From Chryseobacterium polytrichastri (GTDB lineage Bacteria > Bacteroidota > Bacteroidia > Flavobacteriales > Weeksellaceae), in the NCBI RefSeq assembly GCF_900142445.1, contig NZ_FRAV01000035.1, forward strand, positions 1 to 54,060: a stretch of 54,060 nt of DNA. The letters run 5' to 3'. Both the position numbers and the translations under genes were made by a program. Below the pieces are notes generated by a model, which did not search any database, was not told where the DNA came from, and saw only the letters and a list, made by a program, of their open reading frames with translations. Of the stretch, positions 24,040-31,149 are shown piece by piece (within the stretch, counting starts at the first letter, position 1; every line of letters begins with the position of its first letter).

Positions 24040-24951
24040 TTACTGTTTCCATTGGCTCCAATATTTGTCTGTATTTTTCGGGTTCATTAGGATTAATAAT
24101 TGTTTCAAATCACCTAGTACAATTTCCCCGTTATTTCCTGAATTGAAAATATTAAAAATTTCATCCGCTTTAGTTATTAGAAAAAGATCTAGATAGTAAT
24201 TCTGAGTAAAATTGCTGTCATAGGTTTTCAACTGCATTAAGCCATCAAAAATCACTTTTTTAGCAGAAGTCTGATCCTGATTAAATAAGTTATCTAAACC
24301 TGCTCTGTGATAAGAATAGAAAAGTGACCTTAGTTGTACCATATTCGGGCTCATGATTTCTCTGATCAGCTGAGAACGGTTTCTAGGTTCAGCAATTTGC
24401 TTCCAGCCATCATAAATATTTTGAGATTCACCATTTTGAGCAATCTGCTGTGCTTTTTGAAACCATTGCGTTCCGCCAGAAGATTGGAAGCTATCTGCAT
24501 CATACCCCAAGATTGTATACACATAAAAACTGATGACATCAATTAAGTTTTTACCGGAAAACTGTCTTTCATTAAAAATAAGATTCTCATTTTCAATATA
24601 CTCAAAAGAAAATCTTTGATCCCTAATATTCAATAATGAGGATTCATAAATTGTGTTATAAACCGGACGTACAGATTGAACTGTAATATACCCTTTATAC
24701 TTGTTACCACCGGGACTCTCAGTCAGAACAATAGAAAAATTACATTTTATTTTTTCAAAATTCTGAAGCTTTTTACCTGTCCAGCTAGTATTATTGATAA
24801 AATCTCTAAGGCTTTTTTCCAACGATTTATAAACCTGCTGATTACTTCCTCCTAATGATTGAGCGTCTACCTTAATGTTTGCCAGCAATTCCTGAGAAAA
24901 GCTAAGATTAAATAAGAAAAGTAGTAAAAATAAACTTATGTATTTTTTCAT
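24040..24951 (-). CDS. DUF4835 / PorD-like type IX secretion protein
   Basis: 303 residues with a signal peptide ending LSFSQE. The body matches the DUF4835 family, conserved next to coaBC in Bacteroidota and named PorD where linked to type IX secretion (ANIKVDAQSLGGSNQQVYKS..., INNTSWTGKKLQNFEKIKC, FYVYTILGYDADSF). It is presumably periplasmic or outer-membrane associated; its biochemical role is not known. The gene follows coaBC by 36 bp with no promoter between, so they are probably co-transcribed. Confidence 0.85.
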   Translation of the reverse strand: MKKYISLFLLLFLFNLSFSQELLANIKVDAQSLGGSNQQVYKSLEKSLRDFINNTSWTGKKLQNFEKIKCNFSIVLTESPGGNKYKGYITVQSVRPVYNTIYESSLLNIRDQRFSFEYIENENLIFNERQFSGKNLIDVISFYVYTILGYDADSFQSSGGTQWFQKAQQIAQNGESQNIYDGWKQIAEPRNRSQLIREIMSPNMVQLRSLFYSYHRAGLDNLFNQDQTSAKKVIFDGLMQLKTYDSNFTQNYYLDLFLITKADEIFNIFNSGNNGEIVLGDLKQLLILMNPKNTDKYWSQWKQ

Positions 24952-24987
24952 TATCTAGTAAAAATTGAGAACGGAAATTTATTAAAA

Positions 24988-26193
24988 TTATTTTAAAATC
25001 TGAGACTCCACAAAATTGAGAATATCTTTTGCGACATCGTCTTTAGATTTTAATTCAAATTCTTTTTTCTCCGTTTTGGTGAATATTTTTATTTTATTGG
25101 TATCATTTTTAAATCCTGCTCCTTCATCGCGAAGAGAATTTAAAACAATCATATCAAGATTTTTCTTTTCCAGCTTTCCCTTTGCATTTTCTTCTTCATT
25201 CTGAGTTTCTAAAGCAAAACCAACCAAAAACTGGTGGGTCTTTTTATCACCCATTGTTCTTAGGATATCCGGATTTTTAATTAATTCAATGGTTAAGCTA
25301 TCATCATTCTTTTTAATTTTTTCCTTAGCCACTTCTTTTGGAGCGTAATCTGCAACTGCTGCACTTGCAATCCCGATGTCTATGGTATCATAAAATTCAA
25401 ATACTTTCTCCAACATTTCTTTTGCAGAAGTCACTTTATATACATCTACATTTTTATCATTCATCACCTGAGAAGTAGGCCCTGATATCAAAATAACTTT
25501 TGCGCCTCTTTTTGAAGCCTCTTCAGCCAAAGAAAACCCCATTTTACCAGAAGAATGATTTCCTATAAATCTTACAGGATCAATCGCTTCATAGGTAGGT
25601 CCGGCCGTAATTAAAACGGTTTGACCTTCTAATGTCTTTTCATGATGAGCTGCATTAAAAAATTCTTCAACAGTATGAGCAATCGTCTCCGGCTCTGCCA
25701 TTCTTCCCTGCCCAATCAATCCGCTTGCAAGCTCACCATCTTCGGCAGGAATGATGAAGTGTCCGAAATCTTCTGCTAATTCTAAATTCTGTTGTGTGGA
25801 AGGATGTGCATACATATCCAAATCCATTGCTGGTGCTATAAAAACAGGACATTTCGCTGACATATAAGTGGCAATAACCAAATTATCACACATTCCGTGT
25901 GTCATTTTAGCTAATGTATTCGCCGTACACGGAGCCACAATCATCACATCAGCCCACAAGGCCATTTCCACATGGCTGTTCCATGTTCCGTTTTCATTGT
26001 AAAAATCTGTATATACAGGTTTTTTAGACAATGTAGACAAGCTTAGCTTTGTTACAAAATGCTCAGCATCAGGAGTCATAATCACCTGAACTTCGGCTCC
26101 TTTCTTTATAAAATCTCTTATCAGAAAATGAATTTTATAGGCTGCAATTCCTCCAGAAACGGCAATAAGAATCTTCTTCCCAGAAATACTCAT
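24988..26193 (-). CDS. coaBC: Bifunctional phosphopantothenoylcysteine decarboxylase/synthase
   Basis: 401 residues. The N-terminal half (about 1-185) is the FMN-dependent decarboxylase CoaC (GGIAAYK, the SxxxSxxxP region, PAMDLDMY, and the Cys-containing substrate lid near SGLIGQGRMAEP). The C-terminal half is the CTP-dependent synthase CoaB (ITAGPTYEAIDPVRFIGNHSSGKMG, ASAAVADYAP, KNPDIL). It performs two consecutive steps of coenzyme A synthesis. In Bacteroidota it is commonly followed by DUF4835 and recN and preceded by the omega-like subunit and bamD, as here. Confidence 0.96.
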   Translation of the reverse strand: MSISGKKILIAVSGGIAAYKIHFLIRDFIKKGAEVQVIMTPDAEHFVTKLSLSTLSKKPVYTDFYNENGTWNSHVEMALWADVMIVAPCTANTLAKMTHGMCDNLVIATYMSAKCPVFIAPAMDLDMYAHPSTQQNLELAEDFGHFIIPAEDGELASGLIGQGRMAEPETIAHTVEEFFNAAHHEKTLEGQTVLITAGPTYEAIDPVRFIGNHSSGKMGFSLAEEASKRGAKVILISGPTSQVMNDKNVDVYKVTSAKEMLEKVFEFYDTIDIGIASAAVADYAPKEVAKEKIKKNDDSLTIELIKNPDILRTMGDKKTHQFLVGFALETQNEEENAKGKLEKKNLDMIVLNSLRDEGAGFKNDTNKIKIFTKTEKKEFELKSKDDVAKDILNFVESQILK

Positions 26194-26255
26194 GTAGTTT
26201 TAATTTTTTAAAACACTAAAATACTTATTTTTTCTCACAAACCATTTAAACAACA

Positions 26256-26289
26256 AAGGTCATAAAAGAAATAGTTCCTTTATGACCTT
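26256..26289 (-). terminator. Terminator after the bamD/omega pair
   Basis: AAGGTCATAAA-type stem (26256-26266 with 26279-26289) downstream of the omega-subunit stop, with TTTGTTGTTT following on the minus strand. It separates the bamD/omega transcript from coaBC. Confidence 0.55.
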
Positions 26290-26313
26290 CATCTATTAAA
26301 AACCAAATGGTTT

Positions 26314-26637
26314 TTATTTTCTTTCTTCAGTTTTTCTGAAGTAAATATCTTCGTTTAACCATTCTTCGATAGCGATAGAAGTTGGTTTTGGAAGTTTTTC
26401 GTAATGTTTAGAGATCTCAATTTGTTCTCTGTTTTCGAAAACTTCTTCCAATGTAGAGTTGTGAACAGCAAATTCGTCTAATTTGTTATGCAATTCTGTA
26501 CGAATTTCTGCATTGATCTGCTCTGCTCTCTTTCCCATGATAACAATAGCTTCATAGATTGAGCCTACTTTATCTTCAATCTTATCTTTATCGTAAGTAA
26601 TAGTATTTACTTCTGCTTTTGTATCTTTTACACTCAT
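26314..26637 (-). CDS. rpoZ: RNA polymerase omega (Rpb6-like) subunit
   Basis: A 107-residue protein of the Bacteroidota omega family: N-terminal KDKIEDKVGSIYEAIVIMGKRAEQINAEIR matches the conserved omega core, which supports beta-prime folding. The C-terminal extension ends in a charged tail. It sits 42 bp downstream of bamD, the standard arrangement in this phylum. The gene symbol is by analogy with other bacteria; sequence similarity to proteobacterial RpoZ is low. Confidence 0.85.
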   Translation of the reverse strand: MSVKDTKAEVNTITYDKDKIEDKVGSIYEAIVIMGKRAEQINAEIRTELHNKLDEFAVHNSTLEEVFENREQIEISKHYEKLPKPTSIAIEEWLNEDIYFRKTEERK

Positions 26638-26679
26638 TTTGAGAAAATTAATTTATTTATAAGTTCGCAAATTTACGAA

Positions 26680-27675
26680 TTATCTTTGGATTTTGAAAGT
26701 CGCTGCCGGTGGAGGTGTCTGAAGCTTCGCACTATCCCTCTGAATCTGCATTGCTTTCTTCTCAGAATCTATCTGATTTTTAATTTGCTCTTCAGTTTTG
26801 TTCTTTACAGCCTGCTTTTCTACCTCTTTCTTTTGTCTTGCCGTTAGATTAGCAATTCTAGCTTCTGTTTCTTTTTTTACAATAACAAAATCCTTCTTTT
26901 CTTTCTCTAATTTTTGTCTTAGATCCAGTGCTGTTTTAGAATATTCTGTATTTGGAAGATCTTTTTCAACCACTTTTGTAAATGACAAGGCGCTTTCAAT
27001 ACGCTCGTCTTTAAGATCATAAATAGATTTCTGAGCCAATGCGTAACGAGCTTTCATGATATAATCATAAATTTTCGGACGAAGTTTCGTACTTGGGAAA
27101 TCTTCTAAAACATTTTCTAAAGATGTATTAGCAGCTTTGTAATCTCCCATATTGAAATATTGTCTTGCATTTTCGTAAGATTTGAATTCTAACTTGTAAG
27201 ACAACTCATCAATTAGGGTACTGATATTTTTAGATCTTTCAGATGTCGGATAGTTGTTTAAGAAATCCTGTAGCTCATTGATGGCCATTTGAGTACTAGA
27301 CTGGTCCAAATTATAATCCATAGATCCTTCGTAGTAACATAAAGCCGACATATAAGCCGCCTCTTCTGCTCTAGGATCTTTTGGAAAACTTACTGCAAAG
27401 TTTTTAAACTGGTGTCCTGCCAACTTATAATTTTTATCATAATAGTTAGCATACGCCGTATTGAAACCTACATTTGGGAAATCGTCTGTCCCTGCAACCA
27501 GATTAGCTAATCTATCATAAAGAGCCAAAGAATTTTTCCACTTCTTTTTTGCAAAATTTTCGTTTGCAACTTTTAAGATGTAGTTTTTATCAGCACTTTT
27601 CATTGCTTTATCTTGCTGACTCGCACATGAAGTTACCACAGCCACAGCAAAAAGACCTAAAATATATTTTTTCAT
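26680..27675 (-). CDS. bamD: Outer membrane assembly lipoprotein BamD
   Basis: 331 residues. A lipoprotein signal peptide with Cys17 in VVTSCASQ precedes five TPR-like repeats (ANENFAKKKWKNSLALYDRL, YANYYDKNYKLAGHQFKNF, and so on) that form the BamD scaffold. The BAM complex inserts beta-barrel proteins in the outer membrane. A long Lys/Glu/Gln-rich C-terminal tail (about 255-331) extends past the usual length, as often in this phylum. A possible -7 element (TATTTTTG, 27731-27724) lies 50 bp upstream. Confidence 0.92.
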   Translation of the reverse strand: MKKYILGLFAVAVVTSCASQQDKAMKSADKNYILKVANENFAKKKWKNSLALYDRLANLVAGTDDFPNVGFNTAYANYYDKNYKLAGHQFKNFAVSFPKDPRAEEAAYMSALCYYEGSMDYNLDQSSTQMAINELQDFLNNYPTSERSKNISTLIDELSYKLEFKSYENARQYFNMGDYKAANTSLENVLEDFPSTKLRPKIYDYIMKARYALAQKSIYDLKDERIESALSFTKVVEKDLPNTEYSKTALDLRQKLEKEKKDFVIVKKETEARIANLTARQKKEVEKQAVKNKTEEQIKNQIDSEKKAMQIQRDSAKLQTPPPAATFKIQR

Positions 27676-27778
27676 ATAAAAAATTCAACAGTTTTCGGAT
27701 TATATGACCGATCTATTAATTTGCAAAAATATAACTTTTTTGTCAATAGATTTTTTTTTATGAATATTTAACGTAATT

Positions 27779-28408
27779 TTAGTCTGCAGCGTATCCCAAA
27801 ATTGCAAAAACACTGAGTAAGAGATTCATTCTTACCTTTTTTTCTGCTTCTTTCGCATAAGTTTCTTCATTTTTACTCGGAACATAGAGCTCATAGAAGT
27901 TTTTATTACGAATAACAAACAAAGTAGACCCAAGAATTGTTGTCAAAATATCTTCAGGTTTTGGGGTAAATGTGAAAACTCCTGACGCCACTCCTTTTTT
28001 AATGACTTCATCTAATTTTTTAACAAATAATTGATAAAAATCAAGCAATTCATCTTTTAAATTTTCTGTATGTCGAAGTTCCTGCGTCACAAATCCGTGG
28101 AAATAATTATATTTAAACAACTGAGAGACAATATATTTGATAATTTCCTTCATTTGCATTTCCGGCTTCCCTTCTTTGATGGTATCTGCAAATTCTGAAA
28201 AAGTTTCTCTCGTCTTCAACACTCTGTATTGATAGAGATAAGACATCATTTTTTCTTTAGAACCGAAATAATAAGAGATCATGGCAACGTTGATATTTGC
28301 TTTGGAACAGATGTCCCTCACCGATGTTCCTTCGTAGCCTTTTTTTGCGATCAGTTCTTCAGCAATATCTAAAATATGGATTTGTTTTTCTGTAAATTTT
28401 TTCTTCAT
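27779..28408 (-). CDS. TetR-family transcriptional regulator
   Basis: 209 residues. The N-terminal helix-turn-helix is clear at about 20-50 (ELIAKKGYEGTSVRDICSKANINVAMISYYFGSKEKM), followed by a helical ligand-binding domain I cannot assign. It is divergent from the TatD-like gene, and a palindrome in the intergenic space is a probable operator. TetR proteins normally repress themselves and neighbours. Because the tatD/tcdA genes look like housekeeping functions, the regulon may lie elsewhere. Confidence 0.9.
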   Translation of the reverse strand: MKKKFTEKQIHILDIAEELIAKKGYEGTSVRDICSKANINVAMISYYFGSKEKMMSYLYQYRVLKTRETFSEFADTIKEGKPEMQMKEIIKYIVSQLFKYNYFHGFVTQELRHTENLKDELLDFYQLFVKKLDEVIKKGVASGVFTFTPKPEDILTTILGSTLFVIRNKNFYELYVPSKNEETYAKEAEKKVRMNLLLSVFAILGYAAD

Positions 28409-28453
28409 GTGAAGTACACTTTGAGTAAAGTTAAGAAATTTTTAACATATTTA

Positions 28454-28467
28454 TAAACGTTCGTTTA
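28454..28467. promoter_or_regulatory. Palindromic TetR-type operator
   Basis: TAAACGTTCGTTTA (28454-28467) has 6-bp inverted arms (TAAACG/CGTTTA) about a 2-bp centre. It lies 46 bp upstream of the TetR start and 41 bp upstream of the TatD-like ATG. AAACG-N2-CGTTT is a common shape for TetR sites. Assignment to this regulator is by position. Confidence 0.55.
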
Positions 28468-28507
28468 AGAATTTTATATTAATTCTAAATAGTTAGTATT
28501 TTTGTAC

Positions 28508-29134
28508 ATGGATTTTTTTGATTTTCACCATCATAAGAAAAATGTGGCTTATGGAATTTATAATGCGGAACCCAATGTTACTCCGCCCGACATTCCATAT
28601 TCTATCGGCATTCATCCAAAAGACATTGATATTAATTTAATAGATAATCAACTTGATTGGTTACTTTCAAATATCAATGAAAACTGTCTCGCCATCGGAG
28701 AATGCGGATTAGATTCTTTGGTTTCTATTGATCAAAAAATTCAGGAGGAAGTATTTTTAAAACAAATAAAGATTGCCAATGAACTCAAAAAACCTTTGAT
28801 TATTCATTGTGTAAGAAAATTTTATGAAGTGATTTCATTTAAAAAATATGCTGAACAGCCTATGATCATTCATGGTTTTAATAAAAAACAAAACATTGCC
28901 GAAGATCTCCTTAAAAAGAATTTTTATTTGAGTTTTGGAAAACCCGTTTTGTATAATTTATCTTTGCAACATATTTTGAAAATTAAACCTTTAGACAAAA
29001 TCTTTTTAGAGACTGATAATGAAGATTTTAATCTCGAAGAATTATACAAAAAGACTTCAGAACTTAAGGGAATTTCATTAGAAAAATTGAACGAACAGAT
29101 TATAGAAAATTTAGAGACAATAAAAAATGGATAA
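28508..29134 (+). CDS. TatD-family metal-dependent hydrolase (short form)
   Basis: 209 residues from ATG 28508 (the codon two before it is TTG and unlikely). It keeps the TIM-barrel landmarks: DFHHH near the start (TatD HxH), SIGIHPKDI, AIGECGLDS, PLIIHCVRKF and LETDNE. Some 50 residues shorter than typical TatD, it lacks part of the usual C-terminal motifs. TatD proteins are 3'-5' DNases or RNA-quality exonucleases. TATTTTTG at 28497-28504 ends 4 bp before the ATG, so the message may be leaderless. The stop overlaps the start of tcdA by 8 bp. Confidence 0.8.
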   Translation: MDFFDFHHHKKNVAYGIYNAEPNVTPPDIPYSIGIHPKDIDINLIDNQLDWLLSNINENCLAIGECGLDSLVSIDQKIQEEVFLKQIKIANELKKPLIIHCVRKFYEVISFKKYAEQPMIIHGFNKKQNIAEDLLKKNFYLSFGKPVLYNLSLQHILKIKPLDKIFLETDNEDFNLEELYKKTSELKGISLEKLNEQIIENLETIKNG

Positions 29135-29852
29135 AAACTGGTTGGAGAGAACGGAACTTCTCATCAAAGAAGAAGGTTTGGAAAGATTGAATAAAGCAAC
29201 TATTTTGGTTGTCGGGCTCGGCGGAGTGGGTTCTTTTGCAGCAGAATTTTTGGCAAGGGCCGGAGTCGGAACCATGACCATTGTAGATGGTGACACGGTA
29301 GATATCACCAACATCAACAGACAGTTACCTGCTTTACACTCAACTGTCGGAAAACATAAAGTAGATGTTGTTGCAGAAAGGCTTTTAGATATTAATCCCA
29401 AACTTAATTTAACCAAAATTAATGAGTTTCTAAATCCGGAAAGAATGGATGAAGTTTTGGATTCCGCAAAATTTGATTATGTTTTAGACTGCATTGATAG
29501 CGTAACACCAAAAATCTGTTTAATCATTGCTGCAAGAAGAAGAAAAGTAAAAATCGTAAGCTCAATGGGAGCTGGAGGAAAGACCGATCCTAGCAAGGTG
29601 ATGGTAAGAGATATCAGCAAAACAGAGCATTGCCATCTTGCAAGACAGGTAAGAAAAAGATTAAAAAAGGAGAAAATTGACAAAGGCGTTCGTTGCGTTT
29701 TTGCTAACGATATTCAAGATGAAGAAAGTCTGAAAATGACAGATGGAACCAATTATAAAAGATCTTTTTACGGAACCATAAGTTATATGCCTGCAATTTT
29801 TGGTTTGTATACTGCTTCTGAGGTTATTAACCATTTATTGAAAAAAGATTAA
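29127..29852 (+). CDS. tcdA: tRNA threonylcarbamoyladenosine dehydratase
   Basis: A 241-residue member of the ThiF/MoeB/E1-like family. The ATP-binding glycine motif VVGLGGVGSFAAEFLARAGVG is at about 28-48 and DGDTVDITNINRQ follows. The cysteines in VLDCIDSVTPK and GVRCVF are in family positions. It dehydrates t6A37 to cyclic ct6A in ANN-decoding tRNAs. The family was formerly annotated as YgdL/CsdL. Coupled to the TatD-like gene by overlap; the same pairing is common in Bacteroidota. Confidence 0.93.
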   Translation: MDKNWLERTELLIKEEGLERLNKATILVVGLGGVGSFAAEFLARAGVGTMTIVDGDTVDITNINRQLPALHSTVGKHKVDVVAERLLDINPKLNLTKINEFLNPERMDEVLDSAKFDYVLDCIDSVTPKICLIIAARRRKVKIVSSMGAGGKTDPSKVMVRDISKTEHCHLARQVRKRLKKEKIDKGVRCVFANDIQDEESLKMTDGTNYKRSFYGTISYMPAIFGLYTASEVINHLLKKD

Positions 29853-29863
29853 AAATTTATTTT

Positions 29864-29933
29864 CCCACAGATTTTACAGATTTGCACAGATGTTTATGCT
29901 TTATTTCTGCATGAGAATTTGTGAAACCTGGGG
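29864..29933. repeat. CCCACAGAT-type dispersed repeat, copy 1
   Basis: CCCACAGATTTTACAGATTT then GCACAGATG (29864-29892) shows an internal ACAGAT periodicity of about 10 bp. A degenerate inverted arm (ATTTGTGAAACCTGGGG, about 29917-29933) follows. A second copy of the first arm is at 30369. The two bracket rnpA. Confidence 0.5.
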
Positions 29934-29970
29934 AAAAAATTCAAAATAAGACTATATTTACACCCTGTAA

Positions 29971-30354
29971 ATGACAAATTTCAAATATCCCAGAGCCGAA
30001 AAACTCAAAAAAGACAATGAGATCACTTTACTTTTTGAAAAAGGTAAATGGAGAACCTGCGGAAATTTGAGAATTATCATCCTAAAAGATAAACCTACTT
30101 TACCGGTAGAAGCTCTAAAATTCGGAGTTTCTGTTTCTAAAAGATACTTCAAAAAAGCAGTGTATAGAAATCGTGTAAAAAGATTACTCAGAGAATCTTA
30201 TCGTTTAAACAAAGATCTTTTTAAAGAAGCATTCGGAGAAAAAACCATTGCGATGATGTTTTGGGTTTCTCCTGAAATGCCTGCAAAATTTCAAGATGTG
30301 GAAGAACAGTTTATCAAACTTTGCCAATCTAATCAGCCTCAGAAGAAAGCTTAA
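29971..30354 (+). CDS. rnpA: Ribonuclease P protein component
   Basis: 127 residues. The conserved basic helix KKAVYRNRVKRLLRESYR is the RNase P protein signature and contacts the catalytic RNA and pre-tRNA leader. FGVSVSKRYFKKAV and the N-terminal KKDNEITLLFEKGKW are also family-like. It is not next to rpmH or dnaA, as it is in many bacteria; here it stands alone between dispersed repeats. A TATATTTA element (29951-29958) is a degenerate -7 candidate just upstream. Confidence 0.93.
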   Translation: MTNFKYPRAEKLKKDNEITLLFEKGKWRTCGNLRIIILKDKPTLPVEALKFGVSVSKRYFKKAVYRNRVKRLLRESYRLNKDLFKEAFGEKTIAMMFWVSPEMPAKFQDVEEQFIKLCQSNQPQKKA

Positions 30355-30368
30355 AATTCATTTTTTCT

Positions 30369-30398
30369 CCCGCAGATCACACAGATCGACACGGATGA
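30369..30398. repeat. CCCACAGAT-type dispersed repeat, copy 2
   Basis: CCCGCAGATCACACAGATCG then ACACGGATGA is a direct, diverged copy of 29864-29892. It begins 15 bp past the rnpA stop. There is no obvious hairpin partner. Confidence 0.45.
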
Positions 30399-30487
30399 TT
30401 GTACATTATTCTGAATAATTAGAAATTCATTATAATCTTTTCTCATTTTTTGTAACTTTAAAGGACACAATTAATCTGAAAACTAAA

Positions 30488-31096
30488 ATGTTAGACCATG
30501 TTCCCTATTTACCTTATGTCCTGAGTGCATTTATTGGCATCGGACTAGCCGCCGCTACAGGCTTTAGAGTTTTTCTTCCGATGTTTGCGGTAAGCCTGGC
30601 ATCCTACCTTAATTGGATCCCGATGAATGAGAATTTTGAATGGCTTTCCGGCCTTCCGATACTTATTACCACAGGAATTGCTACCGTCATTGAAATTCTG
30701 GCTTATTACATCCCTCTTATTGATCATTTACTGGATACAATCTCTATTCCTATGGCCACTGTTGCGGGTTCCATTTTATTTGCCAGTCAGTTTGCAGACT
30801 TAGGAACATTTCCGCAATGGGCATTGGCATTAATCGCAGGAGGAGGAACTGCATCCACCATAAGTTCTGGGTTTGCAGGAATTCGGGCTGCCTCTACAGC
30901 AACGACAGGTGGATTGGGAAATTCCGTTGTTGGAACTACCGAAACAGCCGGAGCAGGAATAATGACCGTGCTAGCCATAGCAATGCCTATTTTAGCTGCC
31001 ATTTGCACCCTTATCTTAGTTGTTTTGGTTATTGTCTACGGACGAAAAGCCTTACGGAAATTAAGAGGTAAAAAAAATACAGTTCACAACACATAA
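30488..31096 (+). CDS. DUF4126 family membrane protein
   Basis: 202 residues with five or six hydrophobic segments and a Gly/Ala/Thr-rich central region (GIRAASTATTGGLGNSVVGTTETAG), as in the DUF4126 family. The start LPYVLSAFIGIGLAAATGFRVFLP is diagnostic. The C-terminus is basic (YGRKALRKLRGKKN) and probably cytoplasmic. No function is known. It is alone, with a strong terminator after it. Confidence 0.85.
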   Translation: MLDHVPYLPYVLSAFIGIGLAAATGFRVFLPMFAVSLASYLNWIPMNENFEWLSGLPILITTGIATVIEILAYYIPLIDHLLDTISIPMATVAGSILFASQFADLGTFPQWALALIAGGGTASTISSGFAGIRAASTATTGGLGNSVVGTTETAGAGIMTVLAIAMPILAAICTLILVVLVIVYGRKALRKLRGKKNTVHNT

Positions 31097-31100
31097 AATA

Positions 31101-31131
31101 AAAATGCTGAATCTATTAGACTCAGCATTTT
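31101..31131 (+). terminator. Terminator between convergent DUF4126 and TPR genes
   Basis: AAAATGCTGA pairs with TCAGCATTTT (31101-31110 and 31122-31131) with T residues after it. It probably works in both directions, because the leftward TPR gene ends at 31150. Confidence 0.85.
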
Positions 31132-31149
31132 TTATATTTCATTTTAATC

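Noticed and set aside
28408..29852. TetR, TatD-like and tcdA as a resistance or efflux locus
   Set aside because: The divergent genes are a nuclease-like protein and a tRNA modification enzyme; no transporter is present.
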